Below, one piece after another: positions 13,277 to 20,707 of a DNA stretch of 37,556 nucleotides. The stretch comes from a virus. A program made the translations under genes and the position numbers. The number at the start of each line of letters is the position of its first letter. Position 1 is the first letter of the stretch. The stretch spans positions 1 through 37,556 of the IMG/VR virus record IMGVR_UViG_3300047629_000024. One strand, 5' to 3'. The notes under the pieces are model-generated. The model was given only the letters and a program-made list of their open reading frames with translations. It did no database searches and had not been told where the DNA came from.

Positions 13277-13488
13277 TTGGGCCTCTCCAGTCGTGGCAAC
13301 GTGGGGCGCTCATCGTCCGCGGCCCAGGACAGCTCACGCGCAAACGCGAGGGCCCGCTCGTAGTCTGGGAAGATGACAGCAGGCGAGCGCTGGTACACCG
13401 CCCAGCGTCCGTCCTCCTGCTCGATCAGGATCGCGGTGCCCGCCTGGACCGCGATCGCTCGCGCAACGGGCAGCACCCGATCAATCAC
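13273..13488 (-). CDS. Small lysis-cassette protein, unknown
   Basis: A 71-residue protein with a GTG start overlapping the preceding stop (GTGA) and a stop overlapping the endolysin ATG. It has helix VIDRVLPVARAIAVQAG, a strand ILIEQEDGRWAVYQ and helix DYERALAFARELSW, a compact alpha/beta design. No transmembrane segment is strong enough to call. A longer minus-strand frame to 13746 includes out-of-context sequence and is not used. Confidence 0.6.
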   Translation of the reverse strand: MIDRVLPVARAIAVQAGTAILIEQEDGRWAVYQRSPAVIFPDYERALAFARELSWAADDERPTLPRLERPK

Positions 13489-13670
13489 GGCAAGCCAAAC
13501 TTTTTCCGCTCTGCTATGTCTGCGGCGATGTCCGCGCCTGCCACGGCCGCATTCGCGATCGTTGCCGCGTTGGCCTTCCGTTCGATCAGATCGAGCACGG
13601 ACTTGCCGAGCTTGAGCAATTCCGGCAGGCCCCAGGTGAGCAATGCCTCGAGGATCTGGGCTTCGGTCAT
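13485..13670 (-). CDS. Small amphipathic lysis-cassette protein
   Basis: A 61-residue helical protein. An N-terminal amphipathic/hydrophobic helix (LEALLTWGLPELLKLG) is followed by an Ala-rich stretch (ANAATIANAAVAGADIAADIAE) and a basic end. ATGA overlap with the lipoprotein gene upstream and GTGA with the gene downstream. It could be an accessory holin, antiholin or pinholin-type protein, but hydrophobicity is moderate and this is a guess from position. Confidence 0.6.
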   Translation of the reverse strand: MTEAQILEALLTWGLPELLKLGKSVLDLIERKANAATIANAAVAGADIAADIAERKKFGLP

Positions 13671-13879
13671 TGTCCACCATCCTGACAAGTGCTGAGCGAG
13701 GGGAAGCGTCGACAGAGCGCATCGTGGGACGCCGCGCGGCATGCATCCGCAGCTGGCCGCGCGTCCGCCTGCTCTACGCACTGCATTTGCTCGGCCGTGT
13801 ATGCGGTCACGTCCACGGCGTCAGGCTGCGCACCAGGCGTGCAGGCGGCAAGCAAGATGGCCAGCGGTAGGAGCTTCAT
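13667..13879 (-). CDS. Small lipoprotein, candidate o-spanin
   Basis: A 70-residue protein with a lipoprotein signal, MKLLPLAILLAAC, cleaved before Cys13. The rest is hydrophilic, with four more Cys that could form disulfides (MQC, DAC, ALC, STC). Position between a small membrane protein and the endolysin suggests an outer-membrane spanin component that disrupts the outer membrane in the last step of lysis. No Pro-rich Rz1-like stretch is evident, so the identification is tentative. Confidence 0.65.
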   Translation of the reverse strand: MKLLPLAILLAACTPGAQPDAVDVTAYTAEQMQCVEQADARPAADACRAASHDALCRRFPSLSTCQDGGQ

Positions 13880-14049
13880 GTTTTCACCGACGGTGAAAGT
13901 CCGCCGAACAGTGTCGAGACGGTGAGAGCGGCCCCGGCGATCGATTTGTAGAGCGTTGCGTTGGGCGGGTCTGCGGTAATGAGCGCGCCGGCAGCCGCGG
14001 CGACGGCCCCGGCGACGAGCAGAACGACATGCATCCAGTTGAGTTTCAC
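13876..14049 (-). CDS. 57-residue two-TM holin candidate
   Basis: A GTG-start frame of 57 residues. Helix 1 is WMHVVLLVAGAVAAAAGALI (about 5-24), a turn with DPPNATLYK, and helix 2 is SIAGAALTVSTLFGGL (about 36-51), ending in a short basic tail. This is a class II holin-like layout. Its start overlaps the stop of the XhlA-like gene (GTGA) and its stop overlaps the lipoprotein ATG (ATGA). It would form the hole that lets the signal-less endolysin reach the wall. Confidence 0.7.
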   Translation of the reverse strand: MKLNWMHVVLLVAGAVAAAAGALITADPPNATLYKSIAGAALTVSTLFGGLSPSVKT

Positions 14050-14282
14050 GGGTGGCCTCCTAGAAGTTTGGCAGCGAGCACGGTCCCCACGACAAGGACA
14101 GAGATGCCTACGACGATCTTGCTCACATTCTGCTGCCGTGCACGCATCGAATCCAGGCGGACCGTGAGCGACTCTTCCTTGATGCGCGCCAGGCCCTCTG
14201 TCAGGGCAAGGCCAAGGTTGTGGATGTCATCGCGAAGGCCGTCGATCGCCTCGCGCAGCTCCGGGTGGTCGTGATCGCTCAT
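14046..14282 (-). CDS. XhlA-like membrane protein
   Basis: A 78-residue protein: hydrophilic helical N-terminus rich in charged residues (PELREAIDGLRDDIHNLG, RIKEESLTVRLDSMRARQQ) and one C-terminal membrane helix (IVVGISVLVVGTVLAAKLL, about 56-74). This resembles XhlA-type hemolysin/holin-associated proteins. It sits directly upstream of the 57-residue holin candidate, as xhlA does to xhlB in other phages. It could alternatively be an i-spanin-like protein, though the orientation of the membrane segment argues against that. Confidence 0.65.
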   Translation of the reverse strand: MSDHDHPELREAIDGLRDDIHNLGLALTEGLARIKEESLTVRLDSMRARQQNVSKIVVGISVLVVGTVLAAKLLGGHP

Positions 14283-14521
14283 GGCGTCACAATCGTGCTC
14301 GAACCCGGGGCCCACCCCTGATCGGTTTCGATCGTCGCCTGCACCCACGCTTCCAGCTGCGTTTGGAGCGGCATAGGTAGCGGCGCCGCGAGCAACCGCG
14401 AGCCGTAAAGAATCGTCCCTACGTGCTGTATGAGATCGATCGCCACCGACGGGACAAGCACCGTGGGCGACGTCTTGGTGGGCGGAGTGGTAACAGCAGC
14501 CGAAGGCCCGACAAGCACCAT
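14279..14521 (-). CDS. Small late protein, unknown
   Basis: An 80-residue protein whose ATG shares one base with the fibre stop (TGATG) and whose stop overlaps the next ATG. It is rich in Pro and Thr at the start (TTPPTKTSPTV), then helical (AIDLIQHVGTILYGSRLL, LQTQLEAWVQATI). Function unknown. A longer frame to 14584 would overlap the fibre gene and is not preferred. Confidence 0.6.
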   Translation of the reverse strand: MVLVGPSAAVTTPPTKTSPTVLVPSVAIDLIQHVGTILYGSRLLAAPLPMPLQTQLEAWVQATIETDQGWAPGSSTIVTP

Positions 14522-15558
14522 CAATGCACCCACCTGGATAAAAGGACGTGAGCAACAGAGGACAGCATGACCGCCACAACGCAAATCGTCGCGTACGCCG
14601 TGCGAGATGGCTTGACCGATGTGAGCGCGCCGTGTCCTGGGTGCGCAACGCCCGTAACGAGACGCTTCGCCCTATCTCGCACGATATACGGCTGGTCACC
14701 CAGGTGCGTAGCCACGCAGTTCAAGCACACGGACAGGTACCCGTACTTTTCGTTCTCGTGCTCGGTTACGAAGTCGTACCCACACACCGGGCAGTGCGGG
14801 TCAGCCGGACCGAATGTCGTTATCGTCCCGCTCGAGCCGCGCCACTTGCCTGCACCAGAGTCCGCGTACATGTACCCACTGCCAACCGGGTTCGCGGTCG
14901 GAAGAGCCGTCTGGTTGAAGTGCTGGACGATTCCGGACCCACCATTGAAGTTGAACGTGGCGAAAGCCCCGCTCATGGCCACGTTGGGACCTACGAGCTG
15001 CGCGGTCCCGCTGATGCTCGAAAAGAAAGCCTGCACACTGCCGGCGCACTCCAGATACAGACCGCCGCCCACGCCGTTGACGATGGTGTTGTACGACCCG
15101 TTGGTCGAAATCACCGACTGACCGGCGGCCGGCGCACCGAATCCCTGCGGCACCAGCCATAGACCTGGGGCACCGGAGGATTGATCGTCGCCGATCTGGA
15201 ATGTGGCCGTCCCGTCGGTAATCCGGAGATGCGCATGCGCGCCAGCACCGGTGGGTGACGGTAGCGCAATGACGACGTCGCCAGGCGTACCGTTGACTGC
15301 GGTAGAGGCCTGAGGCGCGATGGTGAGTGTTTGCCCGGTAGCACTCGTCGTGCTCGATTGGCCAATCGTAGGGGTCGCCTGCAACGCATCGAACAGCAGC
15401 GACGACACGTGCAGCGGGACGGTCCCGCCCAGGCCGCCCTGACCGGAGATCGCCGCCACCCATTGGTCGGTGGACGTCGAGCCGAATAGGTCGTCAGCCC
15501 ACGTGACCATGGCCACCAGCCAGAATGCGCGCCGGGACTGATTCGGGCGACGGCTCAC
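14521..15558 (-). CDS. Putative tail fibre/spike with zinc ribbon and C-terminal hydrophobic segment
   Basis: A 345-residue protein. The middle is Gly/Ser/Thr-rich and beta-structured, and GSGYMYADSGAGKWRGSSGT (227-246) resembles the short motif near the ends of many phage tail fibres. Then CPVC at 256-259 and CLNC at 278-281, 18 residues apart, form a zinc ribbon, and AYATICVVAVMLSSVAHVLL (321-340) is hydrophobic enough for a membrane helix. Probably a receptor-binding or tail tip protein. The GTG at 15558 is the furthest start; ATG 15510 is an alternative. It lies between structural genes and the lysis cassette. Confidence 0.6.
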   Translation of the reverse strand: MSRRPNQSRRAFWLVAMVTWADDLFGSTSTDQWVAAISGQGGLGGTVPLHVSSLLFDALQATPTIGQSSTTSATGQTLTIAPQASTAVNGTPGDVVIALPSPTGAGAHAHLRITDGTATFQIGDDQSSGAPGLWLVPQGFGAPAAGQSVISTNGSYNTIVNGVGGGLYLECAGSVQAFFSSISGTAQLVGPNVAMSGAFATFNFNGGSGIVQHFNQTALPTANPVGSGYMYADSGAGKWRGSSGTITTFGPADPHCPVCGYDFVTEHENEKYGYLSVCLNCVATHLGDQPYIVRDRAKRLVTGVAHPGHGALTSVKPSRTAYATICVVAVMLSSVAHVLLSRWVH

Positions 15559-15561
15559 GGG

Positions 15562-15612
15562 TCATCGTCCGCGTCCACGGGTGGATGCATTGCGGCGCTT
15601 GTCGAATCTCAT
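15562..15612 (-). CDS. Possible 16-residue basic peptide
   Basis: ATG overlaps the stop of the preceding structural gene (ATGA), giving 16 residues rich in Arg and Lys, with a stop 3 bases before the fibre GTG. It fills a 50-base gap. It may serve only to couple translation to the fibre gene. There is no homology support. Confidence 0.3.
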   Translation of the reverse strand: MRFDKRRNASTRGRGR

Positions 15613-16094
15613 CGCGAGCTCACCCACATACGCAAGGTAGCCGTCCCGCTCGGCGTAAGCGCTGCCATAAACCGAGCCGGCGAGCTCGAGCCCCAAACTG
15701 CCGTACCTGCACCTGGACCAGTTGTAGGAAACGTCGGCCCGGGCGGCAGCCGGAAGTCGAATCGGGCCCCGGCGGCGATCGTGATCGTCGTGTTCGCGTT
15801 GGCTTGAATGGCGTTGCCTACGACAGTGTTGACCGCGGCAGTGGTCACCGATGCCAGCGCAGCTGCCGTGGCCCCGAACACGACGTTACAGTTCGCATCC
15901 GCCACCATCGTCAGGTACTGGCCAAGCGGATTGGTGTGCTCCGACCCCTTCAATGACGAGGCGGGCAGCATCGGCGTCTGGGCGATCGTGGTCAAGTCGA
16001 CCACCACCACGACCGTAGTCAGCGCGAGGCAGATGGGAAGGATCGGCGGAAGAATCTCGTCGGACTGCCGTGTCGGCTCTGTTTGTCCGCCCAT
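15609..16094 (-). CDS. Structural protein, unknown
   Basis: A 161-residue Thr/Ala/Val-rich protein with beta-strand pattern (TTITIAAGARFDFRLPPG, TATLRMWVSSR) and an N-terminal hydrophobic stretch (PICLALTTVVVVVDL). The composition resembles virion surface or fibre-associated proteins encoded nearby. It starts 9 bases after the ejection protein stop. No specific role. Confidence 0.6.
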   Translation of the reverse strand: MGGQTEPTRQSDEILPPILPICLALTTVVVVVDLTTIAQTPMLPASSLKGSEHTNPLGQYLTMVADANCNVVFGATAAALASVTTAAVNTVVGNAIQANANTTITIAAGARFDFRLPPGPTFPTTGPGAGTAVWGSSSPARFMAALTPSGTATLRMWVSSR

Positions 16095-16103
16095 GAGCTC
16101 GCC

Positions 16104-18983
16104 CTACTTTCCGGTGCCCATCATGGCACGCTCCGTCTGGCTTTGCATATTTTTCATGATGTCGTTCGATGCCTTACTCGTACGCTCCGATGGTTTCGCG
16201 TGCTGCGCTTTGGCTGCGCTTGCCGCATAGGCTGCCTGCGTGTGAACCGTGAACGCTGGCGTGAAAAGGGGGTGCTCGGCGGCGCCGCCAAGCATTGCCA
16301 AGTTGATGCGCTTCTGCAGCGGGATGGTACCCTTGGCTGTTGCGGCCTTGCCAAGGATCGTCGTACGAAGCGCCTCGTACGACTTACCGAACACTGCCTT
16401 GTTGGCTTCGATGTCCTCGCGCGTGACGGTGCCGTTGGCCACGCGCTTCGCCAGGCGTTGTGGTCCGCCCTGGACGGCATCCACGTACCGCAGAAACTCG
16501 GCTTGCATCGGGGCGGGCACTCCGGCTGTTTTCGACAACGATGGCTGTACGGGAGGCTGCGGCGGCAGTTTGCTTGCCAGGAAGGCTGTTCCTGTCTTGA
16601 CGGTGCCGGCAACACTCGCGGCAAGTGCCGGCGCGTGGGTGGCGAGCGGAGCATTCTGCTTCTTTAGGTGGGCATCCAGGAGGGCTGGGGCTACTGCTGC
16701 CACCTGTCGCACGCGCGCGGACTCGGTGTCGTACCTGTCGCCCGTGTCGTCCCGGTGAAACGCCCGCGCGCGCAGCTTGGGCATGACAATCGGTTCGCTC
16801 GACACGGCTTCGCTCGCGTGCCGCTCGATCTGGGCGTCAACCTCCGCAGCGGCACGCGAGACTCCGCCCCAGGTGGAGAGGCGATCGAGCATGATCGCAC
16901 TGTACGCGTTGCCGTGTTCGCGCAGAAACTTGTGGCCGAAACTGGACGCCAGCGCACCCGCTGCTGCCAGCGGATGCCCGGCCATGATGGCCGCCGGCGC
17001 ATGGGCTGCTCCCATCATGTAATCGGTGAGCGACAGGTTTCGGTTGGTCGCGTATCGCGCGAGATTCGTTTCGCTCGCCCGCTCCGCGATTTTGAGCTTC
17101 TGGTACTGACCGTTCAGTTCCTTCAACCGATCGCCCGCCAGCTTGGGCATGCCCCTGCTCGCTTCGTTTAGCGCCGCCTCTTCCGTGTCGCCCCACGCTC
17201 GCGTGACGTCGCGCAGGAGCTCCACGCGCAGGTTTGGGTCGAGCGCCTTGGTCTCTTGGTAAGCGATCTGCTGCAAGCTCCTGCGCTGCTTCATCGCTTC
17301 CGCGAGTGGAACCTCTCCTTCGCCAGTGGCCCTGCCTACCGCTGTTGCTGGCGCGACGTAGTTCGGATCGTGAAGCACCCCAGGGATCATGGTCTCACCT
17401 GCCTCGCGAGCGGCAGCCACGCGATGAATTCCATCGGTCACGATAAGCTCGCCATGGTCTCCAGGCTCGACGCGTATCGGCTCGAGCGGCTGGCCGCCGG
17501 CCCGTGCCTGCCTAACTGCCGCGAGCTTTTCGTCGCTCCAAGGCTCGGCAACCTTTAGCTCGCTGATTTTGAAGTTTGCCGGCGCTGGCGCGGATGGCGT
17601 AAGAAACGCCGCCTCTTCAGGTAGCTTGCCGGTGGCGGCAAGCGACTTGGCTGCTTCTGGGTTCGCGCGCAGATACGCGGCCACTTCTTGCGGCGACCTG
17701 GCGACCTTGGGTGCGGCAGCGACATTGGCGGTTTCCTCCGGTGCACCACCCAGCACGCGCATCACTGAGTTGCGAAGCTTTTGCATCGCGGCAACCTTGT
17801 CTTCGCCACCGACCATCTTCGCGTACTTCGCCTCGAGTGCGTCGATCGGCCCGAGCATCTTCGCGAGCGGCACGGTCGTACCCTCGTAGCCACGGACCAG
17901 GTCCCCGATCTGCGCCCCCTTCTTGTCGATCGCCTTGCGGATTAGGTCCAGCTTTTCTTCATGGTCAACGGCAGCACCGGCAAGCCCCTTCTCCTCGACA
18001 AGCGGACGAAGTACATCGTCAAACAACACGCGACCCACGGCCGCAGTACCGCCAGCGCGCTGCTCCGCCTCCTCACTGAGCTTTTTACCTGCTGCTAGCC
18101 AATTCCACGCCTGCTGACCGGCAGCATCGTCGAGCTTCTCTGCGTTCGCCCCGAGCGCGTGCGCGACGCCAGAGCCAAGCAGACTTCCGCCGGCGCCCAG
18201 CACACCGGCCAAAAACGCTCCGTGCCCTGCGCTCGCAACCACCTTCTCAGCGGTCAGGTCGTTGTCGAGCGTCCCCTGACTGATCTCCGAACCTGCACCG
18301 AATAGCCCTCCCTCGACAATCGACTTGACCGCCGCCTTCGCCGCGCCCTTGGCAGCCGTCGAAAGCGCCCCGTCGGTAGCGGCGCTCCCAAGGAACTGCG
18401 CGGCCATGTGCTCAGCTGCGTCCCCTGCCGCCATGACGCCGCGCGGAGCAGCTCCGAGCGCCCGGACGCCTTCGCCGATCTTCGCCACCACCCCGGCGGC
18501 CTCTGTGACTTCCGCAGCACCACCGGCACCGCCCGTAAGCAGCGTCGGCAGCGCCGCTCCACCGAGTTCGGAGAGAGTCGACGTCCAGGGGTTGGCTTCC
18601 GTCTCTCCTTTCAGGTGCTCGCGGACTTTCTCCGCGCCAGCATCCCCACCAAACAGACGTCCGGCCCCGACGGCGAGCGGATCGGACAGGCCGAGCGTGG
18701 CGCCTCTCACAATGCCCTCGGCGCCGGCTACGACCTGCCCACCAAGGCCGCCGTACTTTGCGTCGACCGTGGCCTTGTGAAGCTCCTGGGCGCTCGCGAA
18801 TCGGCCACCGCCGTCGATAACCGCCTGCGCGTGCTCCGGGTCAACCGTGCCGACCGTGCCATCCGAGCCAACGATCGGGACCGGCGCGCCCCCGGGCAGC
18901 GTGTACTGGCCGGACTTCCACGCCGCAGCCGCCTGCTCCTCGGGCAGATCAACGAGCTCGCCCTTGGGACCGACGAGCTTCAC
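16104..18983 (-). CDS. Large internal/ejection protein with ParB-like domain
   Basis: A 959-residue protein, third of three large proteins linked by ATGA overlaps after the tail gene: the position of ejection (internal virion) proteins. The N-terminal 70 residues contain repeated short P/G-D-G turns (VGPKGELVDLPEEQ, VGSDGTVGTVDPEH). Residues 140-275 are Gly/Ala-rich, membrane-active in style. Residues 471-540 resemble a ParB/Srx N-terminal domain: FKISELKV, LEPIRVEPGDHGELIVTDG, then IHRVAAAREAG. The remaining half is long helices. It is probably ejected into the cell with DNA. Confidence 0.68.
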   Translation of the reverse strand: MKLVGPKGELVDLPEEQAAAAWKSGQYTLPGGAPVPIVGSDGTVGTVDPEHAQAVIDGGGRFASAQELHKATVDAKYGGLGGQVVAGAEGIVRGATLGLSDPLAVGAGRLFGGDAGAEKVREHLKGETEANPWTSTLSELGGAALPTLLTGGAGGAAEVTEAAGVVAKIGEGVRALGAAPRGVMAAGDAAEHMAAQFLGSAATDGALSTAAKGAAKAAVKSIVEGGLFGAGSEISQGTLDNDLTAEKVVASAGHGAFLAGVLGAGGSLLGSGVAHALGANAEKLDDAAGQQAWNWLAAGKKLSEEAEQRAGGTAAVGRVLFDDVLRPLVEEKGLAGAAVDHEEKLDLIRKAIDKKGAQIGDLVRGYEGTTVPLAKMLGPIDALEAKYAKMVGGEDKVAAMQKLRNSVMRVLGGAPEETANVAAAPKVARSPQEVAAYLRANPEAAKSLAATGKLPEEAAFLTPSAPAPANFKISELKVAEPWSDEKLAAVRQARAGGQPLEPIRVEPGDHGELIVTDGIHRVAAAREAGETMIPGVLHDPNYVAPATAVGRATGEGEVPLAEAMKQRRSLQQIAYQETKALDPNLRVELLRDVTRAWGDTEEAALNEASRGMPKLAGDRLKELNGQYQKLKIAERASETNLARYATNRNLSLTDYMMGAAHAPAAIMAGHPLAAAGALASSFGHKFLREHGNAYSAIMLDRLSTWGGVSRAAAEVDAQIERHASEAVSSEPIVMPKLRARAFHRDDTGDRYDTESARVRQVAAVAPALLDAHLKKQNAPLATHAPALAASVAGTVKTGTAFLASKLPPQPPVQPSLSKTAGVPAPMQAEFLRYVDAVQGGPQRLAKRVANGTVTREDIEANKAVFGKSYEALRTTILGKAATAKGTIPLQKRINLAMLGGAAEHPLFTPAFTVHTQAAYAASAAKAQHAKPSERTSKASNDIMKNMQSQTERAMMGTGK

Positions 18984-20707
18984 TGGCCCGCCGGCTTGTT
19001 GTACTGGTCACCGGTACCGGGATCGGGCGGTCGCTGGTACTCGCGGATGATCTGGTACTTGCGCTCCATTTCATTCTTTTTCGCGTTGTAAACGAGCATG
19101 GGCTTGACTTCGTGCTGCGCCGAATTGCGTATGGCGTTCTCGCTCGCGCGCATCGCGCCCGCGTCTATCTGCTTGAGCGCGTCGGCGACGCCCGGAGTGA
19201 GCGTGAGCGTTCGGCCGCCAGCGGCCTTTTGGTACTGTTCGAAGATTCCCTTACCGCCCTTGCCGCCGCCCTCTATCTCGCTGGCGGCCACAACCTTTTG
19301 GGCAGCGTCGTACGCCTTGACCCAATCGATGCCGCGTTGCGTGAGCGGCGTCAGAAGCAGCTTGCCGACGGAGCCTATCGCCTGGTGCACGTCATTGGCC
19401 TTGTTGACTTCTGCAAGCACCTTCTCGCGGTCCTCTTTCGGCACCGTCACGTGCCGGCCATCGGGGAGTGCGATCACTTCGTTTGTGGGCACATCACTCG
19501 CGACCGCTCCGCCTGGGCCTCCAGGCCCACCACCACCGGTCTGCACCGTCTTCTCCGGCTGCCACTGCGTGAGCACGGAATGCATCTTCGCCTGCTCTGC
19601 ATCGATGTTTGCGGCCAGCCCCTGGTACTGAGCCTGCAACATCGGAGAGTGGGCCTTCTTCACTTCGGCATCACCGAGCAGCTTGTACCCCTCGAGCTGA
19701 CGCGCGTACTCCGCCGCATCCGCGACGCGCTCGTCGCCGAACCGGGCGCGCATCTGAGCAAGCCCCTGCGCTGCGCCCTTGGCCGCCTCTTGCTTGCCAG
19801 CGAGATTCTCGCGCTGCACCTGGATGTTTCGCCCGATACTCTCGTTGATGATGTCCATCGCTGCGTTCTGTCTGCCATGGGTGAGACTGCGCCCGAACTC
19901 GCCGATCGCTACAGCGATCGTCGCCAGGGCCTTCGTCCCTAGGCCCCATTGCGTCGTCGGGTCGACAATTTTACCGGTCGCGGCTTCGCTCTGCATGCGG
20001 TCGTAGTCGGCCTGCTGTGCGTCGAGCGCCTTGCGGCGAGCCGCCTCGCCTCCCTGCATGTTCGCGTTCGCCGAAGCCTCTTTCGCGGCAAGGCCAGCCA
20101 TTGCCCCGGCACCCGCCTCGTTCTCCCCAACGGCCGCCTTGCCCTCGGCTTCGTTCGCGGCCTTCTTCTCGGAAAGCGCCGTATCGAACTCGCCGCGATT
20201 CTCCGGCGACACGAGCGACACGCCATGCGCCGGGATGGTCGTGGTCGTGGGCCCAGCAGGAGCCGCAGCTGGCGTCGCGGCTTGGTCCTCCGCAGAACCT
20301 GCGGTCTTATATGGGACGTTCGGGGCTGCTGGCGCGGCAGGCCCAGCATCTGCGGGCGCCGGCGGCGATGCTGTCGGCAGCACGGGCTGCCCACCCATTA
20401 GCCGGCCGGCAAAGCCACCCAGCGAGCCGGCGGCTTGGCCCATCGAACCGCCTGGGATGCCGATTGAACGCAGAAAGGCGTTGGACTGCTGCGGGGGTGG
20501 AGCAGGCGGAGGCGGGGGTGCAGGCGGCGGTGTCGACGGCATCGCGGCCATGGGCATGGGCGTTTGCGGCATGGGCGCCTGCGGCATCTGCGTTCCCTGC
20601 AGCGCTGCGGGAAGGTTCGCGCCGAGTACGTTGCCCTGCTGCGGAGGGATGATCCCACGACGGACAAGGTCCGCGATGAGGGCCGGACTGATTCCTGAAA
20701 AGCTCAT
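18980..20707 (-). CDS. Internal/ejection protein, Pro-rich N-terminus
   Basis: A 575-residue protein. Residues 40-75 are Pro/Met/Ala-rich (PMPQTPMPMA, then a PPP-rich linker), followed by a Gly/Ala-rich region and, from about residue 195 to 400, a long helical, coiled-coil-prone part rich in Ala, Glu and Lys. Coupled by ATGA on both sides to two larger proteins. With them it forms a likely ejection complex. No peptidoglycan hydrolase motif is seen. Confidence 0.62.
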   Translation of the reverse strand: MSFSGISPALIADLVRRGIIPPQQGNVLGANLPAALQGTQMPQAPMPQTPMPMAAMPSTPPPAPPPPPAPPPQQSNAFLRSIGIPGGSMGQAAGSLGGFAGRLMGGQPVLPTASPPAPADAGPAAPAAPNVPYKTAGSAEDQAATPAAAPAGPTTTTIPAHGVSLVSPENRGEFDTALSEKKAANEAEGKAAVGENEAGAGAMAGLAAKEASANANMQGGEAARRKALDAQQADYDRMQSEAATGKIVDPTTQWGLGTKALATIAVAIGEFGRSLTHGRQNAAMDIINESIGRNIQVQRENLAGKQEAAKGAAQGLAQMRARFGDERVADAAEYARQLEGYKLLGDAEVKKAHSPMLQAQYQGLAANIDAEQAKMHSVLTQWQPEKTVQTGGGGPGGPGGAVASDVPTNEVIALPDGRHVTVPKEDREKVLAEVNKANDVHQAIGSVGKLLLTPLTQRGIDWVKAYDAAQKVVAASEIEGGGKGGKGIFEQYQKAAGGRTLTLTPGVADALKQIDAGAMRASENAIRNSAQHEVKPMLVYNAKKNEMERKYQIIREYQRPPDPGTGDQYNKPAGQ

